Assembly (NCBI RefSeq): GCF_001613145.1
Contig: NZ_BDBU01000002.1
Span: 186,001-250,000, forward strand
DNA length: 64,000 bases
Origin: Nocardia jejuensis NBRC 103114
GTDB taxonomy: Bacteria > Actinomycetota > Actinomycetes > Mycobacteriales > Mycobacteriaceae
Direction of reading: 5' to 3'
Shown: positions 34,601 through 43,417 of the stretch, one piece after another
Layout of the letters: every line of letters begins with the position of its first letter
Numbering within the stretch: the first letter of the stretch is position 1
The notes under the pieces: model-generated
The model's database searches: none
Seen by the model: the letters and a program-made list of their open reading frames with translations, nothing else
Told to the model about the DNA's origin: nothing
Translations under genes and position numbers: made by a program

Positions 34601-35620
34601 ATGGGTCAGCGAGGGGTTCGCGTTCGTCGAGGTGCCGCGCGTACAGGTCGCGCGCGGCGGATTCGGCTGGGTATGGCGGCTGCGCTCGGGGCGGCGATCG
34701 CGCTCGTGCCCGGCGTTTCGACCGCGGATCCGGGACCGGGGATCGTGGATGTGCGTGCGCTCGGTGGCCGCCAGTTCGAAGTGAGCGTGTATTCACCGGC
34801 GATGAATCGGACTGTCCCGGTGTGGGTGTCGAGTCCGGGCGGCTCGGCCCCGGCGCTGTATCTGCTCAATGCGATCGACGGCGGCGAGGCCGGAGGCGCG
34901 TGGACCCAGCGCACCGACGCGGCGCGATTCTTCGCCGACAAACCGGTGAACGTGATCCAGCCGATCGGTGGCCGCGCCTCGCTCTACGCGGATTGGGCGG
35001 CCGACGATCCGGTGCTCGGCCGCAACAAATGGTCGACCTTCCTGACCGAGGAACTGCCCGCCGCGCTGAGCGATCGATTCGGGTTCAACGGAGCGAATGC
35101 GATTGCGGGAACCTCGATGTCGGCGACATCGGCGCTGGCACTGGCGATCAATTCGCCGGGGCGATACCGCGCGGCGGGCTCGTTCAGCGGCTGCCCGCGC
35201 ACCGATGACGCACTCGCGCGCGCGGTGGTGCGTTCGCAGCCGCGGCTGTTCGGCGCGAACCCCGACAATATGTGGGGCCCCGCTGATCCGGCGTGGGTGG
35301 CCAACGATCCGGTGGTGAACGCCGAACGTCTGCGCGGTGTGGCGCTGTACATTTCGGCGGGCAACGGCCGGCCCGGAGTGCACGAAGCCCTCACCGATCC
35401 CTCGATCGGAGGGGACCTCGCCCGGTTGACCGATCGCATGGCGGTCGGCGGCGCGATGGAGTCGGTGGTGAACGACTGCACCCGATCGCTCACCGACCGG
35501 CTGGCCGCGCTCGGCATCGCGGCCACCACCGTCTATCGCGACGGCACACATGCGTGGCCGTACTGGCAGGACGATCTGCACGATTCCTGGCCGGTGTTCG
35601 CCGCCGCGCTGGGCGTCTGA
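34601..35620 (+). CDS. Secreted antigen-85/MPT51-like esterase
   Basis: A 339-residue exported alpha/beta hydrolase of the antigen 85 (mycolyltransferase) group. The signal peptide has a basic start (RRGAARTGRARRIRL) and hydrophobic core, and ends near PGVSTADPG (residue 43). The mature protein has the family blocks FEVSVYSPAMNR, LYLLNAID and the nucleophile Ser172 in AGTSMSA; the His is in DGTHAWPYW. Antigen 85 enzymes transfer mycolates to trehalose and arabinogalactan; related proteins lack activity and bind the wall. Mycolate-related function fits a mycolic-acid actinomycete. AAGGGG lies 11 nt before ATG 34601. Confidence 0.88.
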   Translation: MGQRGVRVRRGAARTGRARRIRLGMAAALGAAIALVPGVSTADPGPGIVDVRALGGRQFEVSVYSPAMNRTVPVWVSSPGGSAPALYLLNAIDGGEAGGAWTQRTDAARFFADKPVNVIQPIGGRASLYADWAADDPVLGRNKWSTFLTEELPAALSDRFGFNGANAIAGTSMSATSALALAINSPGRYRAAGSFSGCPRTDDALARAVVRSQPRLFGANPDNMWGPADPAWVANDPVVNAERLRGVALYISAGNGRPGVHEALTDPSIGGDLARLTDRMAVGGAMESVVNDCTRSLTDRLAALGIAATTVYRDGTHAWPYWQDDLHDSWPVFAAALGV

Positions 35621-35752
35621 CCGACAGTTTCGGCATTCGGCGAGCCTTCGCCCAGAAATCAGCCATCCCCAGAAATCAGACATCTCAGGCGGATTCGCGA
35701 CGTGCGGCCACAGGTTGCCACGGCGGAAGCCGCCCGGCCCTACCCTGCTGGC

Positions 35753-36622
35753 ATGACATCGACCGAAGCTCGATCGATCGATTTGCCAGGATGCACGGTG
35801 CGGGTCGCCGAATACGGGACGCCCGCGGGCCGACCGGTGATCTACTGCCACGGCAGTCCCGGCGCGTGGCGGGAAGCCGAGGCGTTCGACGACGCCGCGC
35901 GCGAGACCGGAGTGCGGATCATCGCGATCGACCGGCCCGGAATCGGTATGCGGGCTCTGTCCTCTCAGGGCCGGGTCCGCGGATGGGGTCCGATCGTGGC
36001 CGCCGTCGCCGATGCGCTCGAGTTGGAGGAATTCGCGGTGCTCGGCGTGTCCGGCGGCGGCCCGTACGCGCTGGCGTGCGCGGCGACCCTGCCCGGCCGG
36101 GTGACGGCCGCGGCCGTGGTCAGCTCACCCGCGCCGATGGACGAGGCCCTGCGCGAGCTCGACCCCGCGGGCCGCAAGAAACGCCGTGCCCTGGTGGTGC
36201 TGCGCCGCCTGCCGATCCTGGTGCCCCTGATGGCCGCTCGATTGACGAAACTGATTGCGTCGCAACAGGGTATCGACGCGCTGGTCGGTCAGATGTGCGA
36301 GCCGGATCGGGAGCGGGTGGCGCGCGATGAGGAACTCTCGGCGAAGCTGACCGCCAATATCCGGGAGGCGTTCGCCCGGGGCAGCGACGGATTCGCGACC
36401 GATATGCGACTCGTCTTCACTCAACCCTGGGGCTTCGCCCTCGCGGATGTGGCAGTGCCGGTACAGATCTGGCACGGCACCGCCGACACCAACGTTCCCG
36501 CGTGCGAGGCGCGCCGGCTGGCGGCGGGCCTCCCGCACGGCCGGGTGCACATTCTCCCCGGCGTCGGCCACCTCGCCTTCGTCGATTACCCGGAGGCGAT
36601 CCTGGAGTCGCTGACGTCCTGA
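35753..36622 (+). CDS. Alpha/beta hydrolase
   Basis: A 289-residue soluble alpha/beta hydrolase. The oxyanion motif is YCHGSPGAWREAE, the nucleophile is in GVSGGGPYAL, an acid is in WHGTADTNVP, and the catalytic His is in PGVGHLAFVDYPE. The substrate is unknown; the sequence suggests a small ester or an alkyl/haloalkyl compound. ATG 35753 (MTSTEARSIDL) is the best start; the frame continues upstream without coding character. It is convergent with nuoN. Confidence 0.87.
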   Translation: MTSTEARSIDLPGCTVRVAEYGTPAGRPVIYCHGSPGAWREAEAFDDAARETGVRIIAIDRPGIGMRALSSQGRVRGWGPIVAAVADALELEEFAVLGVSGGGPYALACAATLPGRVTAAAVVSSPAPMDEALRELDPAGRKKRRALVVLRRLPILVPLMAARLTKLIASQQGIDALVGQMCEPDRERVARDEELSAKLTANIREAFARGSDGFATDMRLVFTQPWGFALADVAVPVQIWHGTADTNVPACEARRLAAGLPHGRVHILPGVGHLAFVDYPEAILESLTS

Positions 36623-36742
36623 GCGACAGTCTCGGGCCGCAGGACGCATCGACTGCGCCCGGCATCCGTCGTGGCTGAGCACCATGCGCGGGAGTGTGGC
36701 TCGGAAATGTCGCAGCCTCGAGAATCGGGTGGAGTCGCGGTT

Positions 36743-38191
36743 TCAGCGCGCGAGTTGCGTTGTCTCCAAAGCGTTCAGGATCGGTCCGGCAAGCACGCCC
36801 AGGACGAGAGAACCGGCGGCGGTGACGTAGGCGACGATGCGCGGGGCCGCCGGTGACGGGTCGTCGGCCGCTGCGGCAGGCTCCCCGCGCAGTGCCGGGA
36901 CGATCCAGCGCAGGTAGTAGAACAGGCTCGCGACCGAGTTGAGGATCGCGAGGATCACCAGCCAGCCGAGACCGGCGTCGAACGCGGCGGTCAGCACGGT
37001 CAGCTTGCCGACGAAGACGGCGGTGGGCGGGGTGCCGACCAGCCCGAGCAGGCAGATCACCAGTGCCACAAGCACTCCGGGGCGGGCATGCAGCAGACCG
37101 GTGTAGTCGGCGATCGCGCGGCGGCGCGGCAGCGCGCAGACGACGGCGAAGGCCCCGAGGTTGGTGAGGGCGTAGGCCGCGAGGTAGAACAGCACGCTGC
37201 TCAGGGCCATGTCCGAGGCGCCGGCGGCGGCGACGCCGACCAGCAGGAAGCCGACCTGGCCGATGGTGGAGTAGCCGAGCAGACGTCGGACATCGCTCTG
37301 GAAGAAGGCCCCGAAATTGCCGAGGGTCATGGTGGCCGCGGCGATGACGGCGACGAGGATGCGCCAGTCGAGGTCACCGGCGTCCAGGACCGTCGCGCAC
37401 AGGCGGTAGATCGCCACCACCGCACCGAGTTTCGGAATCGTGGTCACGAAGGCGGCGATCTCTGGGCGGGTGCCCTGGGCGACGTCGGGAACCCAGAAGT
37501 GCGCGGGCAGCGCACCGGCCTTGAACAGCAGCCCGCCCAGCACCGCCACCGCGCCGAGGGCGAGCGCCACCCGCGGTGCGGCCGAGGCGGATTCGGTCAG
37601 CGCCGGGTAGTCGGTCGCGCCGCCCGCACCGAACACGAGGGTCGCGCCGAACAGCATGGTGGTGCCGAACAGCGCGCCGAACAGGTAGAACTTCAGTGCC
37701 GCTTCGGTTCCCGGCGAATCCTTGCCGAAGGCTGTGAGGGCGTAGAGCGGAATGCTCGCCAGCAGGTACGCGCAGATGAGGATCAGCAGATCGTTCGCCC
37801 CGGCGAGCAGCACGGCGCCGACGCCCGCCAGGGTCATCAGAACGACGAACTCGGATTCTCGTGCGGCCGACCGTGTTACGGGCAGGGACAGCGTGAGCAG
37901 CAGCAGTAGTGAGACCGCCACGATCACCCGGATCGCATTGGTGCCGACGTCGATGCCGTAGCTGCCGTCGAAGAGAGTGCGCGCCTCCTCGTTCCAGACT
38001 CGCACGGTCAGCACGAGAGCGGTGACCGCGCCCGCCGCCGCCAGCAGGCGTACCGGCCACTGCCGGGTACGGGGCAGGAACGAACCCAGCAACAGGCCCA
38101 GGACGGCCGAGGTTGCCAGCGCCGCTTCGGGAAGCAGGGCGAGCAGATCCCGGACCATCATCTCCTCGGACATCGGTCCCGTACCGCCCAT
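36743..38191 (-). CDS. nuoN: NuoN-like membrane subunit
   Basis: A 482-residue proton-channel-type subunit, last gene of the nuo-like operon, with 14 helices. The Lys residues of the channel are seen in LKFYLFGALFG, LLFKAGALPAHFWVPD and TIPKLGAVVAIY. In ordinary NuoN the helix-5 segment is LELLSLPLY with a key Glu; here it reads AYLLASIPLY, with no Glu at that place (by-eye alignment). ATG 38191 starts 2 bp past the nuoM stop (TGATATG). It belongs to the membrane arm only; no peripheral-arm genes follow. Confidence 0.9.
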   Translation of the reverse strand: MGGTGPMSEEMMVRDLLALLPEAALATSAVLGLLLGSFLPRTRQWPVRLLAAAGAVTALVLTVRVWNEEARTLFDGSYGIDVGTNAIRVIVAVSLLLLLTLSLPVTRSAARESEFVVLMTLAGVGAVLLAGANDLLILICAYLLASIPLYALTAFGKDSPGTEAALKFYLFGALFGTTMLFGATLVFGAGGATDYPALTESASAAPRVALALGAVAVLGGLLFKAGALPAHFWVPDVAQGTRPEIAAFVTTIPKLGAVVAIYRLCATVLDAGDLDWRILVAVIAAATMTLGNFGAFFQSDVRRLLGYSTIGQVGFLLVGVAAAGASDMALSSVLFYLAAYALTNLGAFAVVCALPRRRAIADYTGLLHARPGVLVALVICLLGLVGTPPTAVFVGKLTVLTAAFDAGLGWLVILAILNSVASLFYYLRWIVPALRGEPAAAADDPSPAAPRIVAYVTAAGSLVLGVLAGPILNALETTQLAR

Positions 38192-38192
38192 A

Positions 38193-39695
38193 TCAGCGCA
38201 CCACCAGGTCGGCGAGCGCACGGGCGGCGGGTTCGATCACATCGAGCAGGAACCTCGGGAGGATGCCGATCGCCACCGACAGCACCATCAGCGGAATGAT
38301 CGACATCGCCTCGGGCGCGGTCAGATCGGCGAAACCGGTTTCGGTGCGCGCGGTGCCGAGGAACAGGCGCTGGTAGGCGCGCAGCAGCAGAGCCGCGGTC
38401 AGCAGAATGCCGGGCAGGGCCAGCGCCGTGAATATCGGTGCGGGAGCGAAGGATCCGACGAAGATCTGGAATTCGGCGATGAAGCCGGAGAAGCCGGGGA
38501 GTCCGAGCGAGGCGAAGAACGCGGCCGCGGTGGTGGCCGCGAAAACCGGCGCCTGCCCGGCGAGTCCGCCGAAGGCGTCGAGATCGTAGGTGCGGCGGCG
38601 TTCGTAGAGGACTCCGGTGAGCAGGAACAGCGCACCGGTGATGAGCCCGTGGCTGACCATCTGGGTGACCGCACCGGTGATCGCCAGGGTGCGGGCGTGT
38701 TCGGAGTTGTCCGCGAGCAGGCCCGCCGCGCCGACCGCCAGCACGATGTAGCCCATGTGATTGACCGAGGTGTAGGCGATCATGCGTTTGAGGTCGGTCT
38801 GTGCCAGCGCCACCAGCGCCCCGTACAGCACGCTGATCACGCCGAGGATCACCAGAACCAGCGCGTACCGCCGCCAGGCCTCGGGAAGCAGCGGCATGGC
38901 GATGCGCAGGAAACCGTAGGTGCCGAGTTTGAGCAGCACGCCCGCGAGGATGGCCGATCCGGCGGCCGGGGCCTCGGTGTGCGCGGGCGGCAACCAGGTG
39001 TGGAACGGGAAGGTCGGCGTCTTGATCGCCAGCCCCACCACTATCGCGACCACCGCGATCGTGCCGCGAGCCGCATTGCCCGCCAGCGGATTCGCCGCCG
39101 TCAGTTCGACGATGTCGAAGGTGTGCGGGTCCGCCGCGAGGTAGAGCACGATGAAACCCAGCAGCAGGGCCAGCGAACCGATGAACGTGTAGAGGAAGAA
39201 CTGCAGCGCCGCCTGGCGGGCTCGCGCGTGACCCCATCCGTTGATGACGAAGTACATCGCGACGATCGTCAGATCGAAGAAGACGAAGAACAGCACCAGG
39301 TCCAGGGCGACGAACACGCCCAGGCTCACCGATTCCAGGAACAGGAACAGCGCCGCGAACCAGCGCACCCGATCCTGCCGGCGCAGTGCGTAGATCGAGC
39401 AGGCCAGGAACAGAACGGTGGTGAGCGCGAGCAACGGCAGGCTGAGGCCGTCGACGCCGATGTGGTAGCCCGAGCGCAGGCTCGGAATCCAGGCGTGGTG
39501 CGCCTCGTACGCGAATTCGCCCGCGGCCGGCGGGTTCCGGGTGAATCCGATCCAGAGTGCCACGGTGAGCGCCACTTCCACGGCGCCGATCGCGACCCAC
39601 GCCCACCGGATCACGCCGTCCCCGAGCTGGGGCAGGGCCAGCAGCGCCGCACCCGCTGCCAGCGGCAGGAACACCAGAACGCTGAGCACGTTCAC
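38193..39695 (-). CDS. nuoM: NuoM-like membrane subunit
   Basis: A 500-residue antiporter-like subunit with 14 helices. The loop Lys is present in LAIKTPTFPFHTWLP and a further Lys in GVLLKLGTYGFLR; ALAQTDLKRMIAYTSVNHMG is the hallmark helix. The usual Glu in FFVFWELMLVPMYF is Asp here (FFVFFDLTIVAMYF), a conservative change at a residue needed for proton pumping in E. coli. It lies 22 bp after nuoL. It would form one of the three half-channels of the membrane arm. Confidence 0.93.
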   Translation of the reverse strand: MNVLSVLVFLPLAAGAALLALPQLGDGVIRWAWVAIGAVEVALTVALWIGFTRNPPAAGEFAYEAHHAWIPSLRSGYHIGVDGLSLPLLALTTVLFLACSIYALRRQDRVRWFAALFLFLESVSLGVFVALDLVLFFVFFDLTIVAMYFVINGWGHARARQAALQFFLYTFIGSLALLLGFIVLYLAADPHTFDIVELTAANPLAGNAARGTIAVVAIVVGLAIKTPTFPFHTWLPPAHTEAPAAGSAILAGVLLKLGTYGFLRIAMPLLPEAWRRYALVLVILGVISVLYGALVALAQTDLKRMIAYTSVNHMGYIVLAVGAAGLLADNSEHARTLAITGAVTQMVSHGLITGALFLLTGVLYERRRTYDLDAFGGLAGQAPVFAATTAAAFFASLGLPGFSGFIAEFQIFVGSFAPAPIFTALALPGILLTAALLLRAYQRLFLGTARTETGFADLTAPEAMSIIPLMVLSVAIGILPRFLLDVIEPAARALADLVVR

Positions 39696-39717
39696 CTCGT
39701 CTCTCGTGGGGTCGGTA

Positions 39718-41613
39718 TCACCGCAGCGCCATCAGGACGGCAGCCAGCACCATGAGGGCCACCACGGCCTGGGCGTAGTACTGGTGCACCTGGCCGGTTT
39801 CCGGGCGGCGCGCCCAGCGGCCCAGGCCGCGCGAGGCGGTCGCGACACCGGCCACCGTGGCCTCGATCGCGCCGTCGACCCTACGGTCGGCGACACGCGC
39901 CACGGCGATGGTCGCGCGTCCCGCACCGATCGCGCCGCGGGACAGGACGCGATCGTCGAAGGCGGCCAGCAGGGTCGCGACGGTCAGCGCCGGAGCGACC
40001 ACGAGCGTGCGCGCGGCCGCCTCGAGGCCCAGCCAATTCGCCGGCGGGGCGGGGGCGGGCAGATCGCCGCGCTCGCGGATCAGTGCGGCGACGATCGCCA
40101 CCGTCACCACCGCGACCACGCCGGACAGTGCCGGCTCGAACCAGGTGATCGCCGCTGCCGGTCCGGCCTCCACCGTGTCGGCGAACCGGTCTCGCACCCG
40201 GGGCAGCACCGCGATACCACCCGCCACCACCGCGAGCGCCGATACGGCCAAGGGCAGCGCTGCGGCCGGACGTACCCGCCGGGTACCGAGTTGTTCTGTG
40301 TCCCAGTACTTCTCGCTCGGCGAGGGCATCCAGACGAGGGTGAGCGCCCGACCGGCGTACACGGCGCTCAGGATGGCGGCCGCGAATCCCAGCACGTACA
40401 GCGGCGTGGACGACTCTCGCGCCACCGCGAGCACCGAGTCCTTGACCGGCCACAGCGCGAACGGCGGCACACCGGCCAACCCCAGCGCGCCGACCGTGAA
40501 CGTCACGCCCACCAGGGGATACGTCCGAGCCGCTCCGCGAAGTCCCTCGAAACGCTTGGTGCCCAGCGCGGTCAGCCAGGCGCCCGCGGCCAGGAACAAC
40601 AGGCTCTTGACGGCCGCGTGCGCCACCAGATACCCGCTGCCCGCCGCGATCGCACCTCCGTCGCCCGACATCCCGCCCCGCTCGCGCGCGATCATCGCGC
40701 CCGCGCCCGCGGCCAGCACCATGAGACCCACCTGGGCGCAGGTGGACGCGGCGAGCAGCTGCTTGAGATCGCGCTGACACACCGCGACCGCGCCCAGTGC
40801 CACGGCCGTGAGCGCACCGGCCCACGCGGTCACCGGACCGGCCCAGCCGGTGGCCGCCAGCAGCGGCTCCGATCGCAGCAGCAGATAGGCCCCGGCCGCG
40901 ACCATGGTCGCCGAATGCAGCAGTGCGGACACCGGACTCGGCCCCGCCATGGCGCGCGAGAGCCAGAAGCTGAACGGCAGCTGCGCCGACTTGCCCAGCG
41001 CCGCCAGGATGATGCCCGCGGCGGCGAGATCGCGCCGGCCCCCGGACAGGGTGGGCATGGCGTCGAGATCCAGCGCGAGGGACCCGCCCGCGATCATCGC
41101 GCCCGCGGCCAGATACAGGCCGAGGTCACCGGCGCGCGTGGTCACGAACGCGACCAGGCCCGAGGCGGCCTTGTGCTCGTCGCGCCAGTGAAATCCGATG
41201 AGCGCGTAGGAGATCGCGCCCATCACCTCCCAGCCGAGCAGGAGCGTGAGCAGGTTCTGCGCGGTTACGGTCACGAGCATGGCCGCCGCGAAGATCAGCA
41301 TCAGGCCGTGGAATCGAGCGCGGGGTTCCTCCGGCTTCAGATCGCCTGTCGCGAAGAGTATTACGCAGATCAGCACCGCCGCGACGGTGACTATCAGGAC
41401 CGCCGAGAGCCCGTCCACCCCGAGCCGTACCGGGGCTCCGGCCAGGAACGGGGCCGAAACCCGTGGGCGTTGAACGGCACCGGTGACCGCCGCGACCACC
41501 GTCGCGATCGCCACCGTCACGGCCGCCGCCGGTGCGGCTCGATCCGCGCGGCGGCCGCACAGCAGCAGCGCCGCGCCGCTCAGCGCCGGGACCGCGATCA
41601 GCATCCACAGCAT
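39718..41613 (-). CDS. nuoL: NuoL-like membrane subunit
   Basis: A 631-residue subunit with about 16 helices. The channel Glu is in LLLGWEVMGAISYALIGFHW and the Lys in LAALGKSAQLPFSFWL; RAMAGPSPVSALLHSATMV and QRDLKQLLAASTCAQVGLM are typical of NuoL. In the helix-7 motif the usual LPDAM reads LSRAM. The C-terminal long amphipathic helix along the arm seems present but shorter. It lies 4 bp after nuoK in the operon. Confidence 0.93.
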   Translation of the reverse strand: MLWMLIAVPALSGAALLLCGRRADRAAPAAAVTVAIATVVAAVTGAVQRPRVSAPFLAGAPVRLGVDGLSAVLIVTVAAVLICVILFATGDLKPEEPRARFHGLMLIFAAAMLVTVTAQNLLTLLLGWEVMGAISYALIGFHWRDEHKAASGLVAFVTTRAGDLGLYLAAGAMIAGGSLALDLDAMPTLSGGRRDLAAAGIILAALGKSAQLPFSFWLSRAMAGPSPVSALLHSATMVAAGAYLLLRSEPLLAATGWAGPVTAWAGALTAVALGAVAVCQRDLKQLLAASTCAQVGLMVLAAGAGAMIARERGGMSGDGGAIAAGSGYLVAHAAVKSLLFLAAGAWLTALGTKRFEGLRGAARTYPLVGVTFTVGALGLAGVPPFALWPVKDSVLAVARESSTPLYVLGFAAAILSAVYAGRALTLVWMPSPSEKYWDTEQLGTRRVRPAAALPLAVSALAVVAGGIAVLPRVRDRFADTVEAGPAAAITWFEPALSGVVAVVTVAIVAALIRERGDLPAPAPPANWLGLEAAARTLVVAPALTVATLLAAFDDRVLSRGAIGAGRATIAVARVADRRVDGAIEATVAGVATASRGLGRWARRPETGQVHQYYAQAVVALMVLAAVLMALR

Positions 41614-41617
41614 CGGC

Positions 41618-41920
41618 TCAGCCCTTCAGATCCGCGGCGGAGTCGACCAGGTCGACATCGCGCGCCCGGAAGATGGCCGTGGTCACCGCGAATCCGGCGG
41701 CCATCTCCACCGCCATGGCGGTCACGGCGACCAGCACCAGTACCTGGGCGTCGGCGGACGGGCGGCAGAAGTACCAGAACGCGGCGGCGGCCACGATGAC
41801 CGCGTTGATCATCAATTCCAGGCCCATCATGATCATCACGATGGACTGCTGGGACAGCACGCCGAACAATCCGACGCTGAACAGCGCGGCTGCCAGGATC
41901 AGGAATTCGGGCAGTGTCAT
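41618..41920 (-). CDS. nuoK: NuoK-like membrane subunit
   Basis: A 100-residue protein with three helices, the MrpC-like subunit. Both conserved acidic residues are in place: MIMMGLELMINAV in helix 2 and VTAMAVEMAAGFAV in helix 3. These Glu residues form part of the proton path of complex I. Its start overlaps the nuoJ stop by 4 bp. Assembled with NuoA, J and H it makes the fourth half-channel region. Confidence 0.95.
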   Translation of the reverse strand: MTLPEFLILAAALFSVGLFGVLSQQSIVMIMMGLELMINAVIVAAAAFWYFCRPSADAQVLVLVAVTAMAVEMAAGFAVTTAIFRARDVDLVDSAADLKG

Positions 41921-42480
41921 CGGCCCACGCCTCCGTCCACCGGATCCCGGGGCACCCGCCGATCGAGCCCGTCGCCGTACCGGTCGTAGCGGCCGCGATG
42001 GGTGGCCAGCACGACCGTGGCGACGATGGTCGTGAACAGCACCAGCCCGACGATGATCATCACCAGCATCTTGGAGCCCATGACGGCCTCACCGAGCGAC
42101 CTGGTGGCGTCCGCCGGATAGGGCTCGGTGCGCTCGGGCCAGTCCACCAGCAGCGCCAGACTCGTCAGCGCCACGAACACGGTCGCGGAGATGGCCAGCG
42201 CGCCGGTGCGGTTGTGCACCATGGACATCGGCATCAATCCGGCCGGGTTCATCATGTACATGATCATGAAGACCACCATGACGAGCATCTCCATGATCAT
42301 CATCAGGATGATCAGCACACCCAGGTAGGTCAGGTCCACCAGCAGGACCGTGCCCGCGACGAAAATGAACGAGAGCAGCAGCGCGAAGGTCGCGCGGGCC
42401 ATCGAATCGACCCGGAAGACCGCGATTCCGGAGGCGACCGCGCCCACGGCGCACACCCAGAAGATCACCTGGGACCACAT
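41917..42480 (-). CDS. nuoJ: NuoJ-like membrane subunit
   Basis: A 187-residue protein with five helices. VFRVDSMARATFALLLSF and DLTYLGVLIILMMIMEMLVM are typical NuoJ blocks; the latter is the helix that flexes in complex I. ATG 42480 gives MWSQVIFWVCAV and lies 17 bp after the nuoH stop. The upstream frame to 42522 is part of the nuoH overlap. The C-terminal tail (RYGDGLDRRVPRDPVDGG) is polar and cytoplasmic. Confidence 0.93.
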   Translation of the reverse strand: MWSQVIFWVCAVGAVASGIAVFRVDSMARATFALLLSFIFVAGTVLLVDLTYLGVLIILMMIMEMLVMVVFMIMYMMNPAGLMPMSMVHNRTGALAISATVFVALTSLALLVDWPERTEPYPADATRSLGEAVMGSKMLVMIIVGLVLFTTIVATVVLATHRGRYDRYGDGLDRRVPRDPVDGGVGR

Positions 42481-42496
42481 GGCCGGTCCTCCTGCC

Positions 42497-43417
42497 TCAC
42501 CGCGCCAGTACCGAAACGACAAGTGCCTGAAGCAGAATCAGTGGCAGCAGTACGATCCATCCGACCTCCATGTAGCGCGACATGCGGATCGACGGACACC
42601 GCCGACCGGCCCACACCAGGACCGCGAGCACGGCCACCGTCTTGAGCAGCGACCACAGCCAGCCCGCGAGCCACGGTCCCGCACCGCCGCCCAGGAACAG
42701 CGGCACCGCCATCGCCGCGGCGGCGACGAAAAGCGCACGGCGGGCGAAGAGTACGAGCAGACGATCCGGGCCCGAGGTCTCCGCCAGTGCGCCGCCGGCG
42801 ATATCGCCGCCCAGGGCGCTCGCGAACGGAGGGCTGAACGACATGGCGGGCACCGACATCAGATAGATCAGGAAAGCCACGGGCATGGTCACCACGAACC
42901 ACTGATCCTGCTGCGCGGCAACGATATCGGTCAGGCGCAGTGATCCGGCCGCGACCGCCGCGCAGACCAGTGCGAACATGTGCGGGAGCTCGTACGCCAG
43001 CCCCTGCGCCAGGAAGCGGTAGCCGCCCACGAGCGAGAACGCCGAATTCGCGCCCCATCCGGCCAGCCAGACCGCCGCCCAGGAGCCGATCTCGAGGGTG
43101 TTGAACCAGGCCAGGCTCACCGGCGAATCCAGAACCACGTGGTGACCGAGCGGAACCAGGGCGGCCGCACCGATCGCGGCGACCAGCAGCACGAATCCCG
43201 CTGCGCGACCGAGCAATACGTCCGCGCCGACGACACGCCGCCGCTGCTGCACCAGCAGCAGAGCGGCCGATCGCAGTGGTGCGAGCAGGGCCCGCGGCGC
43301 CGACGCTCCCGAGGCGCGGGCGCGGGCCAGCGCATCGGCGGTCTCCACCGCCCACACCCCGGCCAGCACCAGCACGGGCAATGCGGCCGCGAACCACCAC
43401 GGCGCGAGTTCAACCAT
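42497..43417 (-). CDS. nuoH: NuoH-like membrane subunit lacking the acidic quinone loop
   Basis: A 306-residue protein with about eight helices. Recognisable NuoH segments are GWGANSAFSLVGGYRFLAQGLAYELPHMFAL and AGSLRLTDIVAAQQ. In normal NuoH the loop at the quinone gate reads RAPFDLPEAE.ELV.G; here it is SPPFASALGGDIAGG with almost all acidic residues gone. The first helix and following loop are also atypical. So it may hold the arm together without a working quinone tunnel. It overlaps the B/D-like gene by 8 bp. Confidence 0.9.
   Translation of the reverse strand: MVELAPWWFAAALPVLVLAGVWAVETADALARARASGASAPRALLAPLRSAALLLVQQRRRVVGADVLLGRAAGFVLLVAAIGAAALVPLGHHVVLDSPVSLAWFNTLEIGSWAAVWLAGWGANSAFSLVGGYRFLAQGLAYELPHMFALVCAAVAAGSLRLTDIVAAQQDQWFVVTMPVAFLIYLMSVPAMSFSPPFASALGGDIAGGALAETSGPDRLLVLFARRALFVAAAAMAVPLFLGGGAGPWLAGWLWSLLKTVAVLAVLVWAGRRCPSIRMSRYMEVGWIVLLPLILLQALVVSVLAR

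Noticed and set aside
37977-41799. Long rightward frames (592 and 752 codons) across nuoL-nuoN
   Set aside because: Antisense shadows rich in Arg, Gln and Gly; the nuo genes on the minus strand are certain.
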